Shown: one piece after another, positions 12,600-23,832 of the stretch
Position numbering within the stretch: position 1 is the stretch's first letter
How the letters are laid out: each line of letters opens with the position of its first letter
Source: Nereocystis luetkeana
Taxonomy: Eukaryota > Sar > Phaeophyceae > Laminariales > Laminariaceae
Length of the DNA stretch: 64,000 nt
Direction of reading: 5' to 3'
NCBI GenBank assembly: GCA_031213475.1
Contig: JARUPZ010000010.1
Span: 7,294,776 to 7,358,775, forward strand
Notes under the pieces: model-generated
What the model was told of the DNA's origin: nothing
What the model saw: the letters and a program-made list of their open reading frames with translations, nothing else
The model's database searches: none
Program-made: the position numbers and the translations under genes

Positions 12600-12660
12600 G
12601 CATACTACTATAATGCTTGCCATCCGACAATGTGTAGCATGAGCTTCAATGTTGATCACT
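12600..12660 (-). mobile_element. 3'-end fragment of R-LINE
   Basis: The reverse complement carries ATTGAAGCTCATGCTACACA followed by TTGTCGGATGGCAAG, matching the last 45 bp of the R-LINE copy ending near 51.13 kb. Only the tail is present. Confidence 0.6.
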
Positions 12661-12689
12661 CAAAACATTCCTGAAAAAAGAAATTCCGG

Positions 12690-13555
12690 GAAAATATATA
12701 TATATATATATATATAGGAAACCTATTAATATGCACAAGGTATATCTACCTTCTATGTCTACTTCCCTCTATGCTTTATCTACGATACCCCATTTGTTGT
12801 CTTCGCTCCTCCCTCCAACTCAATGCGTACTCTTCACGTTCTATTCATAAATCCTAAGCCGCATTCAAGCTCCATCCCCAAGCCAACGGTGTGGGTCTGT
12901 CACCCCCCCCCCCCCCCCCTGCTCCTTCTCGATTCCTGTCGACGCCTCCTCGAGATGGCGACCTGTGGATATTGTGGAAAGGGGAGGCGGGGGCGGGGGG
13001 GGAATTTTTGTTGGAAATTCTTATCGGTGATTTTTTCTCTGTATCCCTCCTCCTTTTTCCCCCGTCTGTTTGTCTTAGGGGGGGGGGGGGGTTGAACACC
13101 TCGATCGAGAAGATCGGTTCGTTGATGAAAAGGAAGCACACGGTAAGAGGTGCTACACGGCTGATTTTACGTACACACCGCGTTTGGGTCATACTACTTC
13201 CCGTTGAGGCGGGCGAAAATACGATATTATGTAATAATACCCTGGGTAATGAGATAACAATCTGTACGGGATACTTGGAGTATACTATGTTATTCAAATA
13301 CGAACAACGCGTGATGTTGTGTACCCGGGACTGCTATCCTGCAGCTGTTCAGTTGTACGCATAAAATATATGTTATTCCTTTTCGATAAGTTCGTGTGTA
13401 AAACCTGAGATGTCTGTCGTAGCTGGTCGCAACACCAGACACGATTCGGCAATAAAAGGAGCTGGATACTACCCTCGGGTGGGATGAAATATACACGAAA
13501 AGGACGTGGCGACATTTCCCTCTTCTCAGCCGCTGTCTCCACAGCCCGTGCTCTC
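12690..13555. other. Noncoding stretch with TA, poly-C and poly-G tracts
   Basis: It contains a (TA)n run at about 12694-12714, a C run at about 12903-12920 and G runs at about 12997-13003 and 13078-13092. Frames across it are low-complexity products of these runs. Nothing else is recognised. Confidence 0.5.
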
Positions 13556-13559
13556 CATT

Positions 13560-13745
13560 GCGTCCCCAACCATTCCCGACTGGGTTTCCCGACCGTATTC
13601 CCGACTGTACTCCGGACGGATTTCCCGACTTATTCCCGGCCTGTTCCCCGATCGTTTCCCGTCCCGTCCCACTTACTTATAAATCGTGTAGTCCATCCCG
13701 TCAGCCAAATGATTTCCCGGCTTCTTCCCGTCCCGTTCCCATCCC
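13560..13745. repeat. Degenerate TTCCCGAC array, second of two
   Basis: TTCCCGACT, TTTCCCGACC, TATTCCCGACTG, TTTCCCGACTT and related words follow one another at roughly 14-bp spacing. The frame across it repeats Phe-Pro-Asp only because of this periodicity. Confidence 0.6.
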
Positions 13746-14020
13746 GCGGCAAAATAAAGGAAACTTGCCACATACCGTCCCTCGGGAAATTCCGAAAAAA
13801 ATTCTTGCAGCCGGCGAGACGGTTCCACACCGAAGGCGTCGCTATCTAAGGTGTCTCCGGGGGGATTTCTATCATCACCCGCGAAAGTGAGAGGAAAAAT
13901 TGTTCGATAATTCCCACAGTCTTTCAGGAAAAAAGCCAAATTATATAATACCATATACCGGGGTACAGGGGGAATCCGTCTCAGAAAGCACCTTACTATC
14001 TTAATTTTTTACGTATTATT

Positions 14021-14115
14021 ACGGGGGGGCATATTAAATAGGACCTAAGGTACACGAAAAAAACTACATATTTCCCTATTTTTACTATTAATACCACCAA
14101 TATTTGGTCATATTT
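14021..14115 (+). mobile_element. MITE of the TTACGGGGG family, 3' end lost
   Basis: ATTACGGGGGGGCATATTAA and GTACACGAAAAAAACTA match the complete copy at 42308-42415. It carries an extra ATTAATAC block after TTTTTACT that the other copies lack. Confidence 0.65.
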
Positions 14116-14147
14116 ACTTTTTTTATTTCTTATTTTATTTCATTTTT

Positions 14148-14468
14148 CATCATCGCTTTTACTTTCCAGCCTAGCTCGTAGGAGGTTTTACCACTCGGCG
14201 GTCTTCTGGACAAGCCGTGGTCACAGGTGTCGTCCCTTCTCCCCCCCGGTACGTGCCTTTCTTTTTTATTGGGCATAGGGTTCAGCATTCCCACTGCTCG
14301 TCGATTTTCATCGAATGTCGCTAACTCACGCTTTCGCGTTTTCCGCCAATCAATTTCTTCATGCAAGAAAAAGTCCCTGAGAGCATGTGCACTCGGTGAG
14401 ACTTTAACCCACGAAATTGATCTTGATTGGCACGCGGACCACCTACCAAGCCACCGGGGACGCCGGCT
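14148..14468 (-). mobile_element. SINE family A, tRNA-derived, full copy
   Basis: On the minus strand the head carries an A-box-like TGGCTTGGTAGGTGG and a B box GGTTCAAGTCTCACC, here with small changes. The body (GCGAAAGCGTGAGTTAG, AGTGGGAATGCTGAACCCTA, CACGTACCGGGGG) and 3' part (AAAGTAAAAGCGATG) follow. The Pol III boxes identify it as a tRNA-derived SINE. It directly follows the poly(A) of the SINE-B copy at 14474-14700. Confidence 0.8.
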
Positions 14469-14473
14469 ATTTT

Positions 14474-14700
14474 TTTTTTTGTTCACCCCATTTATTATCT
14501 TCGCCCATCTTCTTCTCTCTCTCCTTCCAACTCGTAACTCAGATCCGGGGTCACATAGCAGGCTCTTCTCCCCACTTCCCGCTACGGTACGTGCCTTCAT
14601 TTTTATCGCGAGAAGATTTCTGCCTTTTCTTCCCTCGTCGACTCGCATCGAATTGTACCTACCCACGCTGCAAGGCGCTCTCAACAATTGAATCCTTTTT
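14474..14700 (-). mobile_element. SINE family B, headless copy
   Basis: The body matches the full SINE-B copies (TCAACAATTG, GCAAGGCGCTC, GCGAGAAGATTTC, CTCAGATCCGGGGTCACATA on the plus strand), but the tRNA head is missing. Its poly(A) abuts the head of the neighbouring SINE-A, giving an apparent B-A dimer. Confidence 0.75.
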
Positions 14701-14719
14701 TGCTATGGCCCCCCGCAAT

Positions 14720-15830
14720 AGTAGTATTTAGTTTCATACCATGGTATACCTTTCGATAATAATGTTATTCGTTCAGAATTCATAATAAATAAGCTGACGC
14801 AAACAATTCGTCGAATACTCGTACCTCTAATCTAATCCAGTCCCTTCTTCCTCCCTGCATATACTCAATTGAATACGCACTATTAATATCAGTACCACCC
14901 TTCAACCAATACTTCGTATATATATAGACAACGCCCATTCTGGAAAAGGCACCACTCACTCACTACTGTTGTTAGGCTTCGGATTTTGTATTTTAATATC
15001 ACAAAAAGTGTTTTGGACGTTCTTCATGACGCGTGCCTTCCCGCGATAAGTACCTGGTGTAGGGCCGCCCGGACTCCCTCGCCTGCCTCCAAGGCCCTGC
15101 TTTTCGGTTTCCCCTTTTTTTCTTCTCTACTTTCTTTGTTCTCTTCTTCGCTTGATCCTTTTTCTTTCCTTTTTCTCTCGTTCTTCCTAAAACTTTGTTC
15201 TGATTTGCCCTTTCGCTTCGATTTCATTTCCTTCGCGTTTGTTTGTTTTGTACGCGTGCGTTCGTAGCTCTTTTACGTTCTTGTTATGATATCCCCTCTC
15301 CCCTGTTGCGGCATTATGATTTATTTGTAGAAAGCGTCTCCTCATCATAACTGGCAGGCGTTATCGTCTTTCTTTCCGATGAGTCCCTCGCCCTTTCATT
15401 CGGAGACATCTGGCAAGTCAAGCAACAGCTAATAATACAAGAGCCTGTAACTTCTAACATCCTCAAGCACCTTGTGTGAGTGACCAGAGCAGAGCCAAAG
15501 GCACCACCTGCTAGCAGTAGTCGGTCCCTAGGTCTATATGTTGCGGCGAAGGGACGGGACGGGAGCAACCATAAGTACGACGAGTCGAGGCATGCCGTCA
15601 CGAGTCCTTGGGCGCAGAGTAGAGTTGAATTACTCTGTGGGTGCGGGATAGGTGTTTCATTGAGCAGACGTTTCAGCCTGCTGAATGCAAAACGTCTGAC
15701 CAAGGTGTACAGCGCATGCAGCGCGTGGACCAACACGGAGTCTCTTTACTAGACGCTACCAGGCCAGAGAGAGAAAACGTGCAAAACCTGAAAAGTTAAG
15801 TAAATAATTAAGTGCTCTGGAATTAAAGGC
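14720..15830. other. No gene recognised
   Basis: AT-rich then T-rich sequence with no conserved exon on either strand. The frames at 14986-15267 and on the minus strand at 15314-15736 match nothing I recognise. Confidence 0.4.
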
Positions 15831-15833
15831 TAA

Positions 15834-16400
15834 GGGTCATTCTTATCGGAGAGCTTTTTTTCCAAATTTTCGATATTTTGTTCGCGCAATTTTTCAATCT
15901 TCCATTATTTCCTCTTTTGTTTTCCAAATATTGGAATGTTAACATACTTGATATTTTTGGCTCTGGAGAATTTCACGAATAGTGACAGAACGCCTCCGTA
16001 CATTGATACATATCTCCAATTATTTCCAACTTTGGAAATTATGGAAAAAACGCTCTCCGATAAGGGTCATTCTTATCGGAGAGCTTTTTGTCCAAATTTC
16101 GACATTTTTTTCGCACAATTTTTCAGTCTTCCATATTTTCCTGTTTTTTCCCCAAATATTGGAATGTTAACCCTTTTAGAACCGCAGTCCCGTTCTGGGG
16201 ACAAACCAGTCAAATTTCAAGTAGTTTTGTCCCCAAACGGGACCGCGGTTCTAAAGGGGTTAACGAACTTGATATTTTTGGTTCTGGAGAATTTCACGAA
16301 TAGTGACAGAACGCCTCCGTATATTGATACATATCTCCAATTATTTTCAAACTTTGGAAATTATGGAAAAAACGCTCTCCGATAAGAATGAACCTAAGGA
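15834..16400. repeat. Two tandem copies of a terminal-inverted-repeat element (about 230 bp each)
   Basis: Each unit starts GTCATTCTTATCGGAGAGC and ends CGCTCTCCGATAAG, an inverted repeat. The units run 15834-16060 and 16065-16395 and share the junction; the second is longer because it contains the TTAA MITE at 16171-16259. Apart from that insertion they are closely similar (for example GAATTTCACGAATAGTGACA in both). Confidence 0.75.
16171..16259. mobile_element. 89-bp MITE with TTAA target duplication (piggyBac-like), copy 1
   Basis: TTAA at 16167-16170 and 16260-16263 flanks an 89-bp element with ends CCCTTTTAGAACCGCAGTCC and GGACCGCGGTTCTAAAGGGG. The neighbouring tandem unit has the unoccupied site ATGTTAACATACTTGA at about 15937. 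TTAA duplication and a CCCTTT-type terminus are typical of piggyBac-mobilised MITEs; the transposase source is not in the window. Confidence 0.85.
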
Positions 16401-17049
16401 TGAACCTAAACCGACTGTTTGCTCGCATAAACGCATCATTCCGCGTGGTAGCGGGCATAACCGAGTATCCGCATCTCTCGTAATCGGGAGTTTTGGTCGT
16501 CGTTTGCTTCGCTCTCGCCTGAGCGAAGCACTGGAGCCACTTGGACTGCCGACGTGTCTAGCGTACGAACTCAGGAGGCGAGTCAAGTTAGCGTCGGCAG
16601 CTCACGCCGGGGAGCTTGCCGTAGCACGATGAACCCGGGGGTTGACAGAGGCAGGATCAGGAAGTGGTGATAGGGTTACGAGCACCATGAAAGTCGGAGA
16701 GCAAGTCACGCAAGCACCAGCTGCTCGAGCTGGAGTCTGAAAAAACGATTGGGTGGGTTCGGCGAACTGATGGAATCTGATGCTGTTCTGAAATGTTTAT
16801 ATAGCGGACTTGGTGGAATCTGATCATGCTTTCGGCCTGGTAAAGCTTTGGCCTGGCGAACTGGTGGAATATGATTAACCGTTGTAAGTCGCCGCACATA
16901 GTTGGAGGGCGAAAGTAAGCACCCGCCAGCTACAGTAGACGGGTCGCGGGGTGAGCACCTCTCGGAGGCAATGCTCAGGATGATGGTGAGCACTGACCAG
17001 CCGGCATAGTGAAAGGGGTATGATATACAGCAGTAGCTCTGTACACTAC
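16400..17049. other. No gene recognised
   Basis: Moderately GC-rich unique-looking sequence. A frame at 16303-16632 continues out of the MITE units and ends here without family similarity. GGTGAGCACTG words at about 16986 recur near 35.2 and 35.4 kb. Confidence 0.35.
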
Positions 17050-17053
17050 TTAA

Positions 17054-17142
17054 CCCCTTTAGAACCGCAGTCCTGTTTGGGGACAAAACTACTTGAAATT
17101 TGAGTGGTTTGTCCCCAGAACGGGACTGCGGTTCTAAAAGGG
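17054..17142. mobile_element. 89-bp TTAA MITE, copy 2
   Basis: TTAA at 17050-17053 and 17143-17146 borders an element of exactly 89 bp. It is nearly identical to the copy at 46980 and inverted relative to the one at 16171. Confidence 0.85.
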
Positions 17143-17206
17143 TTAAGACATCGCGTAAATGACGACCTACAGCTGGTATACTATTTTGTGGTACAAAATG
17201 AAAAAC

Positions 17207-17302
17207 TACTACGGGGTACAGACAAACACGTATATAAATCGCTATTTTTACTGACAGCAGTATTTGGTCCTACAGTATATACTATGCCCCCCCGTAATAG
17301 TT
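17207..17302 (+). mobile_element. TTACGGGGG-family MITE, diverged
   Basis: TACGGGGTACAG on the left and ATTTGGTCCTA, then CCCCCCGTAATA on the right match the complete copy at 42308. Extra GCAG and ACAGTATATA segments distinguish it from the other copies. It abuts the poly(T) of the next SINE-B. Confidence 0.6.
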
Positions 17303-17304
17303 TT

Positions 17305-17655
17305 TTCTTTTTCTTCTTTTTTGCTCATCCCATTCATTATCTTCGCACATCTTCTTCTCTCTCTCCTTCCAACTCGTAACTCAGATCCGGGGTCACATAG
17401 CAGGCTCTTCTCCCCCCTTCCCGCTACGGTACGTGCCTTCATTTTTATCGCGAGAAGATTTCAGCCTTTTCTTCCCTCGTCGACTCGAATCGAATTGTGC
17501 CTACCCACGCTGCAAGGCGCTCTCAACAATTGAATCCTTTTTTTTATTTTTTTTAATAAAGTCAAATGTCCGACCCACCTGGGGCTCGAACCCAGGACTC
17601 AAACACAAGTAGAATTCGAGGTTAACCACTTGAACCACCGGGGCGACCGGCATGT
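17305..17655 (-). mobile_element. SINE family B, full copy
   Basis: Minus-strand order is tRNA-like head (GGTGGTTCAAGTGGTTAACC as A-box arm and the T-arm-like GGGTTCGAGCCCC), body, then poly(A). The match to the 18.4, 23.8, 46.7 and 48.0 kb copies is close over about 330 bp. Confidence 0.85.
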
Positions 17656-17789
17656 GGTACAAAATATTGTGGTACAAAGCAGATTGGCGACCCACGATAC
17701 ATTTACAGTAGTGACTGTGTACTACTACTGTAGACATACTGCAGCTGTCCCTGTCGAGTGCATCGAAATATATATGAGAATAACAAGCT

Positions 17790-18030
17790 GGATACGTGTG
17801 TGTGTGGTCTTCACACTAAACCGTTCCTTCTATCCGTCGACATCCAGCACAACTTGTGTCCGTGTCGATCCTTCAATCCTAAAGAGCTACCAGGTACAAG
17901 TTACGATGTGTTCATAAAACTTCGCCACAAAGACACTACATTGTTATGCAGTACCTGGTATAGCAGAGTAAACAACGCAGTTGCAGTGCCATACCATCAT
18001 GAGTGTCGTGAACGAGTAGTCGCGAGGATC
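17790..18030 (-). repeat. Solo copy of the LINE-C downstream repeat (repeat E)
   Basis: The reverse complement matches the ends of the blocks at 22040-22290, 26050-26290 and 46150-46400 (GTGCTGGATGTCGACGG and the following AGAA.GAACGGTTTA). It carries two TACCWGGTA words (17888 and 17952) where other copies have shorter sequence. Confidence 0.7.
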
Positions 18031-18395
18031 GTTTTCCAATCTGAAACAGCTTATCCAGCCCCGTAATACGTCTGGCATGGTTGAGTTTTTTCACTACGGG
18101 TATTATTGATGCGGTCGAAAAAGAGGTACCACCCCCCCCACGTCGCCACCGCAGACATGGATGTGTGAGTCTGCCGAAACCTTGGCCGCATTCGTATATG
18201 CATGGATAGTAGAGAATGACGAAGAAGATGACGGAATGTGCGAGAAGTAAGTGCTGTGATGCTGGACAGGGAAACATCGAAGTATTTTGTATATTTTACA
18301 AGAAGTTGCACAGGGATGTAAGTTGTCACCCATCAGCCTATTAGTCAAGATATATATATATACCAGGTATATAATATATATTAATACCAGGTATA

Positions 18396-18436
<41 letters not shown>

Positions 18437-18762
18437 TCCATCCCATTCATTATCTTCGCACATCTTCTTCTCTCTCTCCTTCCAACTCGTAACTCAGATC
18501 CGGGGTCACAGAGCAGGCTCTTCTCCCCCCTTCCCGCTACGGTACGTGCCTTCATTTTTATCGCGAGAAGATTTCAGCCTTTTCTTCCCTCGTCGACTCG
18601 CATCGAATTGTGCCTACCCACGCTGCAAGGCGCTCTCAACAATTGAATCCCTTTTTGTATTTTTGCAAATAAAGTCAAAGTCCGACCCTCCTAGGGCTCG
18701 AACCCAGGACTCAAACAAGTAGAATTCGAGGTTAACCACTTGAACCACCGGGGCGACCGGCT
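18437..18762 (-). mobile_element. SINE family B, full copy
   Basis: Complete head, body and poly(A) on the minus strand, with the A/T-rich end inside a (TA)n tract that also holds two TACCAGGTA words (18361, 18385). Confidence 0.85.
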
Positions 18763-18784
18763 TTATATAATATGTATATTATTA

Positions 18785-20367
18785 TATATATATATTACCG
18801 ACCTAATAGTAGCAGTTGAAACAGCAAGGCAGGGAGTCACGCTATGGGAAGATACGGCGGTGTTGGGATTGATGTTTGTTTGCGGATGACTTCGTTTGCG
18901 TGGGGATATCAGAAACACCCGAAGGATTGCAGAAACAAAGAAGGCGCTAAAATACGCTAGGAAGGTGACGGCGAACGTCAAGAAATGCGCAGTGGTTGTT
19001 TGTAACGAACCTCGGTAAGTTTCGGTCGGAAGTGGGGAGAAGATGGATTGCCGATCGAAGACCACTATACGTACCTTGGGGTAGAGATCTCAAAAGACTG
19101 CTCTTGCGATACGCATGTAGCAAAAGTAATAGGAAAGGGTAAAGCACACGTAGGCAAGATGGATTATATCCTAACAGACTCGCACCTTGAAACCGGGATT
19201 AAGAGATGTACCCTGATGAATGTGATATTAGTAGTACCAAAGATAGAAAATGCAGGAGAAGTATGGGAAGGGAACGCGAAACTCGTAAAACAGTTGGAAA
19301 CAGCAGTACATATGACAGCAGCTAAAAAAATCCTAGGATGCTCCAATACGACTACGAGTAGTAATACAGTATTAAGAGCAGAACTGGGAATGCACCCACT
19401 CATGACAATTAGAGTTTTGTTTTTTTCAACATCACTTTTACTTTCCAGCCTTACCGTAGCGTGGGAGGTTTAATCCTCACCGAGCTCCTGGACAAGCCGT
19501 GGACACAGGTGTCCACCCTACTCCCCCCCGGTACGTGTCTATATTTTTGTCGCGCATAGGGTTCGGCATTCCCACTGCTCGTCGATTTTCATCGAATGTA
19601 GCTAACTCACGCCCTCGCGCTTTCCGCCAATCAATTTCTTTTTTTTTGCAAGAAAAAGCCACGAGCATGCACTCGGTGAGACTTGAACCCACGAAATTGA
19701 TCTTGATAGGCACGCGGGCCACCTACCAAGCCACCGGGGATGCCGGCTGAGAAAGTTAAAATGGCAATATAAAGTAAGGAACATGCCATAAAAGTGGTTG
19801 CCAGCCAGAGTTGGTAGAGCTGCATGGGATGAAGTAACAAAAGGGCGAGCTGGAATAAGGTTGGGGGGATAGCGTAGTTGAGACAGTATGGGAGGATATA
19901 GTGGGAAACCAAGAAGAGGTGATGTCCGCCGGGAAGTTTGGGAAGTACAAGTCAGAAGTAGAAGAAAGGATAGAAAGAAGGGAAAGGCTAGCGCTACGAA
20001 ACAAGGGGGAACGAAAAGCACGAGATATACGGGGGATTGAGGGAAGGAATAGGAATGAAAACGTATTTGCACGGCCCAATGGACTCCGCGAAAACGCTGC
20101 AACTGCGCTTTCGTGTAGGTGACCTGGACCTGCCAGAAAGAAGAAAGAGGTATACCAGTAGCCCGGAGGAGGAGGAAATAGATGCACAGATGTGCCCGAG
20201 TGGCAAAACAATAGAGAGTAGAACTCACTTATTAAATAGTAGGAGAACGTGATGCGTTAGAAAAGGAGATGCCGGAAATAGACGAATGTAACATGGAGGA
20301 GTTTAACACACTAGATAGCAGCTAGAAAACGATCGCTATGCTAGGAGATAGATGGTGGCCACAGGCT
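18785..20367 (+). pseudogene. LINE family D, 3' half of a reverse transcriptase gene, decayed and split by a SINE
   Basis: Translation in shifting frames gives ETPEGLQKQ, ANVKKCAVVVCN, YTYLGVEISKDCS and KMDYILTDSHLETGIKRCT, then after the SINE-A insertion a C-terminal region ending LGDRWWPQA. The catalytic FADD motif is at 18879-18890 but out of frame with what precedes it. A zinc-knuckle-like MCPSGKTIESRTH near 20190 has Ser where a Cys is expected. Frameshifts and stops show it is dead. The missing 5' portion of the same family is seen at 27.6-28.3 kb. Confidence 0.75.
19413..19748 (-). mobile_element. SINE family A inserted in LINE D
   Basis: Full SINE-A in minus orientation: head GCGGGCCACCTACCAAGCCA at the right end and AAAGTAAAAGTGATG at the left on the minus strand. 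The LINE-D frame resumes at once on both sides, so the SINE came later. Confidence 0.85.
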
Positions 20368-20370
20368 GGA

Positions 20371-22290
20371 GGGCTCGCGAAAATGATGACAGTCATCGTG
20401 ACTGTCTTCGAAGCAGCAGGCCTCACGGTGTCGGAAAAGAATACAGGAGACAATGCTCCTACAAACACCAGACCAGACAACCCTCGCACCACCGCTCGTC
20501 ATCGAAGCGACAGGCCAGAGGTATAAGCAGACGATCCAGTTTTTATACCTTGGCGGCATTATCCACGGAAACGCTGACCTCTCGCTCGAAATCGACCGAC
20601 GGATCCGCCTCATGCGAGCATGCCTCAAACGGTTCGGCCCGGAGTTGTATGATAGGACGACCGCCCCCCTTAGCCTTAAAGTCCGAATGCTGAAGCCCGA
20701 GGTGATTGAGACCCTGCTGTACGGGTGTGTGACGTGGACCCTCAGACTCTTTGCCAAGCTTGGAACGGCTCACCACCAAGTCCTGTTGCGAGTCATTGGC
20801 TTCCAGCGCCGACTTCGTACTGACCATGCCACCCTCTCGTATGCGAACGCCCTCAAGACGGCACGTTGCGAGAGCATCGAAGCGATCATTCGTAAACGGC
20901 GGATCTTCTTTGCGGGGGGCGTGGCACGGCGAAGCAAGGAGCGATTACCCAGTCGGGTAATGTTCGGCGATAGCTGGTGGGGAGAACTCGAGACCAGGCG
21001 GACAGTGTAAGACTTGGCATAGATGCATAGTCAAAGACCTTAGGGAGTTCCGAGCCACCGAAGGGTCAACGAAACTTGCCCCCTTGGTGTTCGGAGTTGA
21101 GACCGCGTTGTGGTCCACTGCAGCCAAAAAGGCGGGGAAGTGGTACCGGGGGATCCTTGAAGCAGCCGAACGGTTCATGGTGAGGTGGCACGAGGCTGAG
21201 GCTGAGATGAGTAGGCAGCACCGCGCATCCGCCGTGGATGGTGTCCAAGGGAATGGGGGGGAAGGGGGCAACAGGAAAAGTGGCAGAACACCCGACCAAG
21301 GGAATGCGGGGAGGGGGGGGAACAGGAGGAGTAGAAGGGAAACCACGGTAGACGAAAGTAGGAAGGAGATGGCAGACAGGGTAGCAAGGCACCAGGCCGA
21401 CTAGGAAGTAGAACATGACCATACTACTATTAATAGTGCCACCAACTGGTGCAGCTGGTTCGAACGTGGTCTTCCCTTGTCTAATCTTTTTGTTTTGTTT
21501 TTTTTCTTTCTTGCGCTGATTCTCCGTGATTTTCACTTTATTTCTTTCTCTTCATTATTTTCTGATTGATTAGCCGTGCGTACTGAAGGAGTCGTGTGGC
21601 GTGGTTGGATGACGAACCTGCTCTGCTCGTTTCGTATTGTCTGACGCCAAGGGGCTAGGCATAGTTGACGAACGCAGGGCGGAGACGGCAGTCTGGGTAG
21701 CAAGGTACCAGGCGGATTAGCAGGGAGAACCTGGCTGGCACAAACTGCTGCCGCCACCTGGAGGGTGCTTCGGGCTTTGGTCTGCCTGTTATTTTCCCTT
21801 TGTTATTTTTTCCTTGGTTCTTTGTCTTACTCTCTTTACAACCAGTGGTGTTTTTGTTATTTTTTCCTTTTTTTTCCAGCTCGTTTTTTTTCAAGTAAGT
21901 GTTGGCCACCTTACCTGCGGGGGGGGGGGCACGACAGATTGTTTCTTCTAGTTTTTGCTAACTTCATCTCTTTTTATTTGTCTTCTTTGTTTTTGTTTTC
22001 TCTTTGATTGTTTCCTTTCTCGTTTCTCTATTTCATAGAATGTGTATGTCGTGCCTGTCGTATCTACTACTGTTGTAGTATGATGACATGGCATTGAATT
22101 GCCCACTGCAGTGCTTACTGCACACGTGGCAACGTAGTATCTCTGTGGCGTAGCTTTGTGACCACAAAACTTGTATCTCTTCTAGGATTGAAGAATCGGC
22201 ACGGACACTAGTTGTGCTGGATGTCGACGGGTAGAAAGAACGGTTTAATGTGAAGAACACACACACACAGGCGGTCAAACAGGAAGGGGA
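20371..22290 (+). pseudogene. LINE family C, 3' part of reverse transcriptase plus long 3' region
   Basis: The frame from 20453 to 21010 encodes the end of a LINE reverse transcriptase: YLGGIIHGNADLSLEIDRRI, LLYGCVTWTL and LRVIGFQRRLRTDHATLSYA. YLG and LLYG.ETW-like motifs are usual in the thumb region of APE-type LINE enzymes. Downstream are about 400 bp of purine-rich sequence (GTAGAAGGGAAACC) and a T-rich 3' region ending in repeat E with a (CA)n tail. It is 5'-truncated; the same block occurs at 24.4-26.3 and 45.1-46.4 kb. Confidence 0.75.
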
Positions 22291-22309
22291 TAATACTTAG
22301 CAAAAAGTT

Positions 22310-23060
22310 TCAATGTAATAGATGGAAACAACGAAATGAGCGCCCAACTGTTGGGGGTGTCTCTATTAGGAGTAGGAACGGTGCTCCGTCTCGAAAGGGG
22401 TTCGTGGTCAATGGGCCAATGGTCAAACAACTAAGGCAAGCAACAAATGAGTACGCCCCCCCCCCCCCCCCCCGCGGCTCTTAACAGCACCTAACTTGGC
22501 AAGTCTGCTCGACCGTTGCACCGGTCGTTCCTCCCTTTCTTCCACACCTCGTTCCATTCTGCTGTGTTACCGCCTGGCCTACATCCCCCAGCATCCCCTT
22601 TCTGTCGCCATCTTTCCCAACCCGATCATCACCTCCCGGACGCTGTAAGATCTAACCCCCTAATTCCACCACCACGCCCAACACTCCATCCTGCTCGTCC
22701 CCGTCCTGGGTTTTCCGTCTTCTTTCCCTCCCTCCGTCACCACCTGGCCCCCTTACGTAGTCTCATCCCGTCCTTTAATGACTACTGCTGTATATGCTGC
22801 CATAGCTATAGGGAGTTTATTTTCTTCAGGCCCCGTCATCCAGTGGCCACAGAGCTGTGTGTGGTTGATAAGGTTAATACGTGATACCAAATATAACAAT
22901 ATACAGGTGAAACAATAATGGTTGTCAGGACCGAACAGGTCGAAATAATAAAACGATTCTATTTCGTACCAGGTACGCATTTTGGAAATAAATACCAGGT
23001 ACCAGGGGTACGGTTGGTGCGAAACAAAAAAAAAGTGTCGTGCCCCTCAGAAGGAGATCG
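22310..23060. other. No gene recognised
   Basis: It contains the repeat shared with 10866-10940 and a long C run at about 22457-22473. The C/T-rich frame at 22516-22884 has no family similarity. Confidence 0.4.
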
Positions 23061-23061
23061 A

Positions 23062-23070
23062 CAGACAGAC

Positions 23071-23159
<89 letters not shown>

Positions 23160-23160
23160 C
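23062..23160. repeat. (CAGA)n microsatellite
   Basis: About 24 near-perfect units. Frames across it on both strands (Asp-Arg-Gln-Thr or Cys-Leu-Ser-Val repeats) are products of the repeat. Confidence 0.95.
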
Positions 23161-23289
23161 AAACAACACAAACAACACAACTATTAATACAATACCAGGT
23201 AGTAAACACAACACATATACTTCGAAAAACAAACGAACTATTCCTAGGAGACGAACAGGCTAACCGAAGCACAACTAAAAATGAAACAA

Positions 23290-23440
23290 ACAACACGCTC
23301 TTGGCAGCCGAAGCAGTTTGTGGCACGAGTAGCATAGACAGATTCCATCTACTCGTGCTACTACTAATATTAATCGATCTGGTACCTATAGCTATCCTGT
23401 CTGCCGTCTCCTCCCTGTTTTCGTCAACCGTGCTCCGCCC
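23290..23440 (-). repeat. Diverged fragment of the LINE-C 3' region
   Basis: The reverse complement aligns with 25720-25830 (GGAGACGGCAGA, TAGGTACCAG, ATGCTACTCGTGCCACAAAC). An extra ATTAATATTAGTAGTAGCAC segment is absent from the other copies. Confidence 0.6.
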
Positions 23441-23487
23441 CCGGAAAGGATGGGTCAGGCAGCGCAAAACAAGCAAAACAGGCTCGC

Positions 23488-23720
23488 TGTCCATTGTTGT
23501 TGTTGTTGTTGTTGTTCTCACATTAACTCACAGTACAATGCAGTCCGTGGTCGCAGGACAGGCTCCAATAACTCTGGAGTGGAAGAAATACCTCAAGTAA
23601 AACAGAGGCAAGAACAAAAAACAAGCATACTACGCACTCCACCACTCACTGCGGACACCAGGGAAGCAAAAAGGAGACTATTAACAGCAGACAAAAACCT
23701 AAAAAAGAAGATGAAGCGAA
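23488..23720 (+). repeat. Repeat G with intact R-LINE target site
   Basis: After a (TTG)n run comes TCACATTAACTCA, TGCAGTCCGTGGTCGCAGGA and ACACCAGGGAAGC, continuing GGAGACTATTAACAGCAGAC at about 23671. The copy at 30.7 kb is interrupted exactly between GACTATT and AACAGCAGAC by the R-LINE. A third, diverged copy is at about 44940-45100. Confidence 0.8.
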
Positions 23721-23832
23721 GCAAAAAAACCCCATATGCTGCCCCAACTCGCCCTCACGGCATGCGGTATGCTCCTATTAATACCACACTTTGTACGAAG
23801 TATCTCGTTTACTTCATGTCCCTACAGTAGTT

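Noticed and set aside
15936-16385. 149-codon open frame
   Set aside because: It spans the two tandem TIR units and the TTAA MITE; its internal repetition is that of the noncoding elements.
23062-23160. CRISPR-like regular array
   Set aside because: Units are four bases with no spacers; no array with regular repeats and unique spacers was seen anywhere.
22925-23521. Long frames through the (CAGA)n tract
   Set aside because: A four-base repeat without stops is open in several frames; the residues are pure repeat products.
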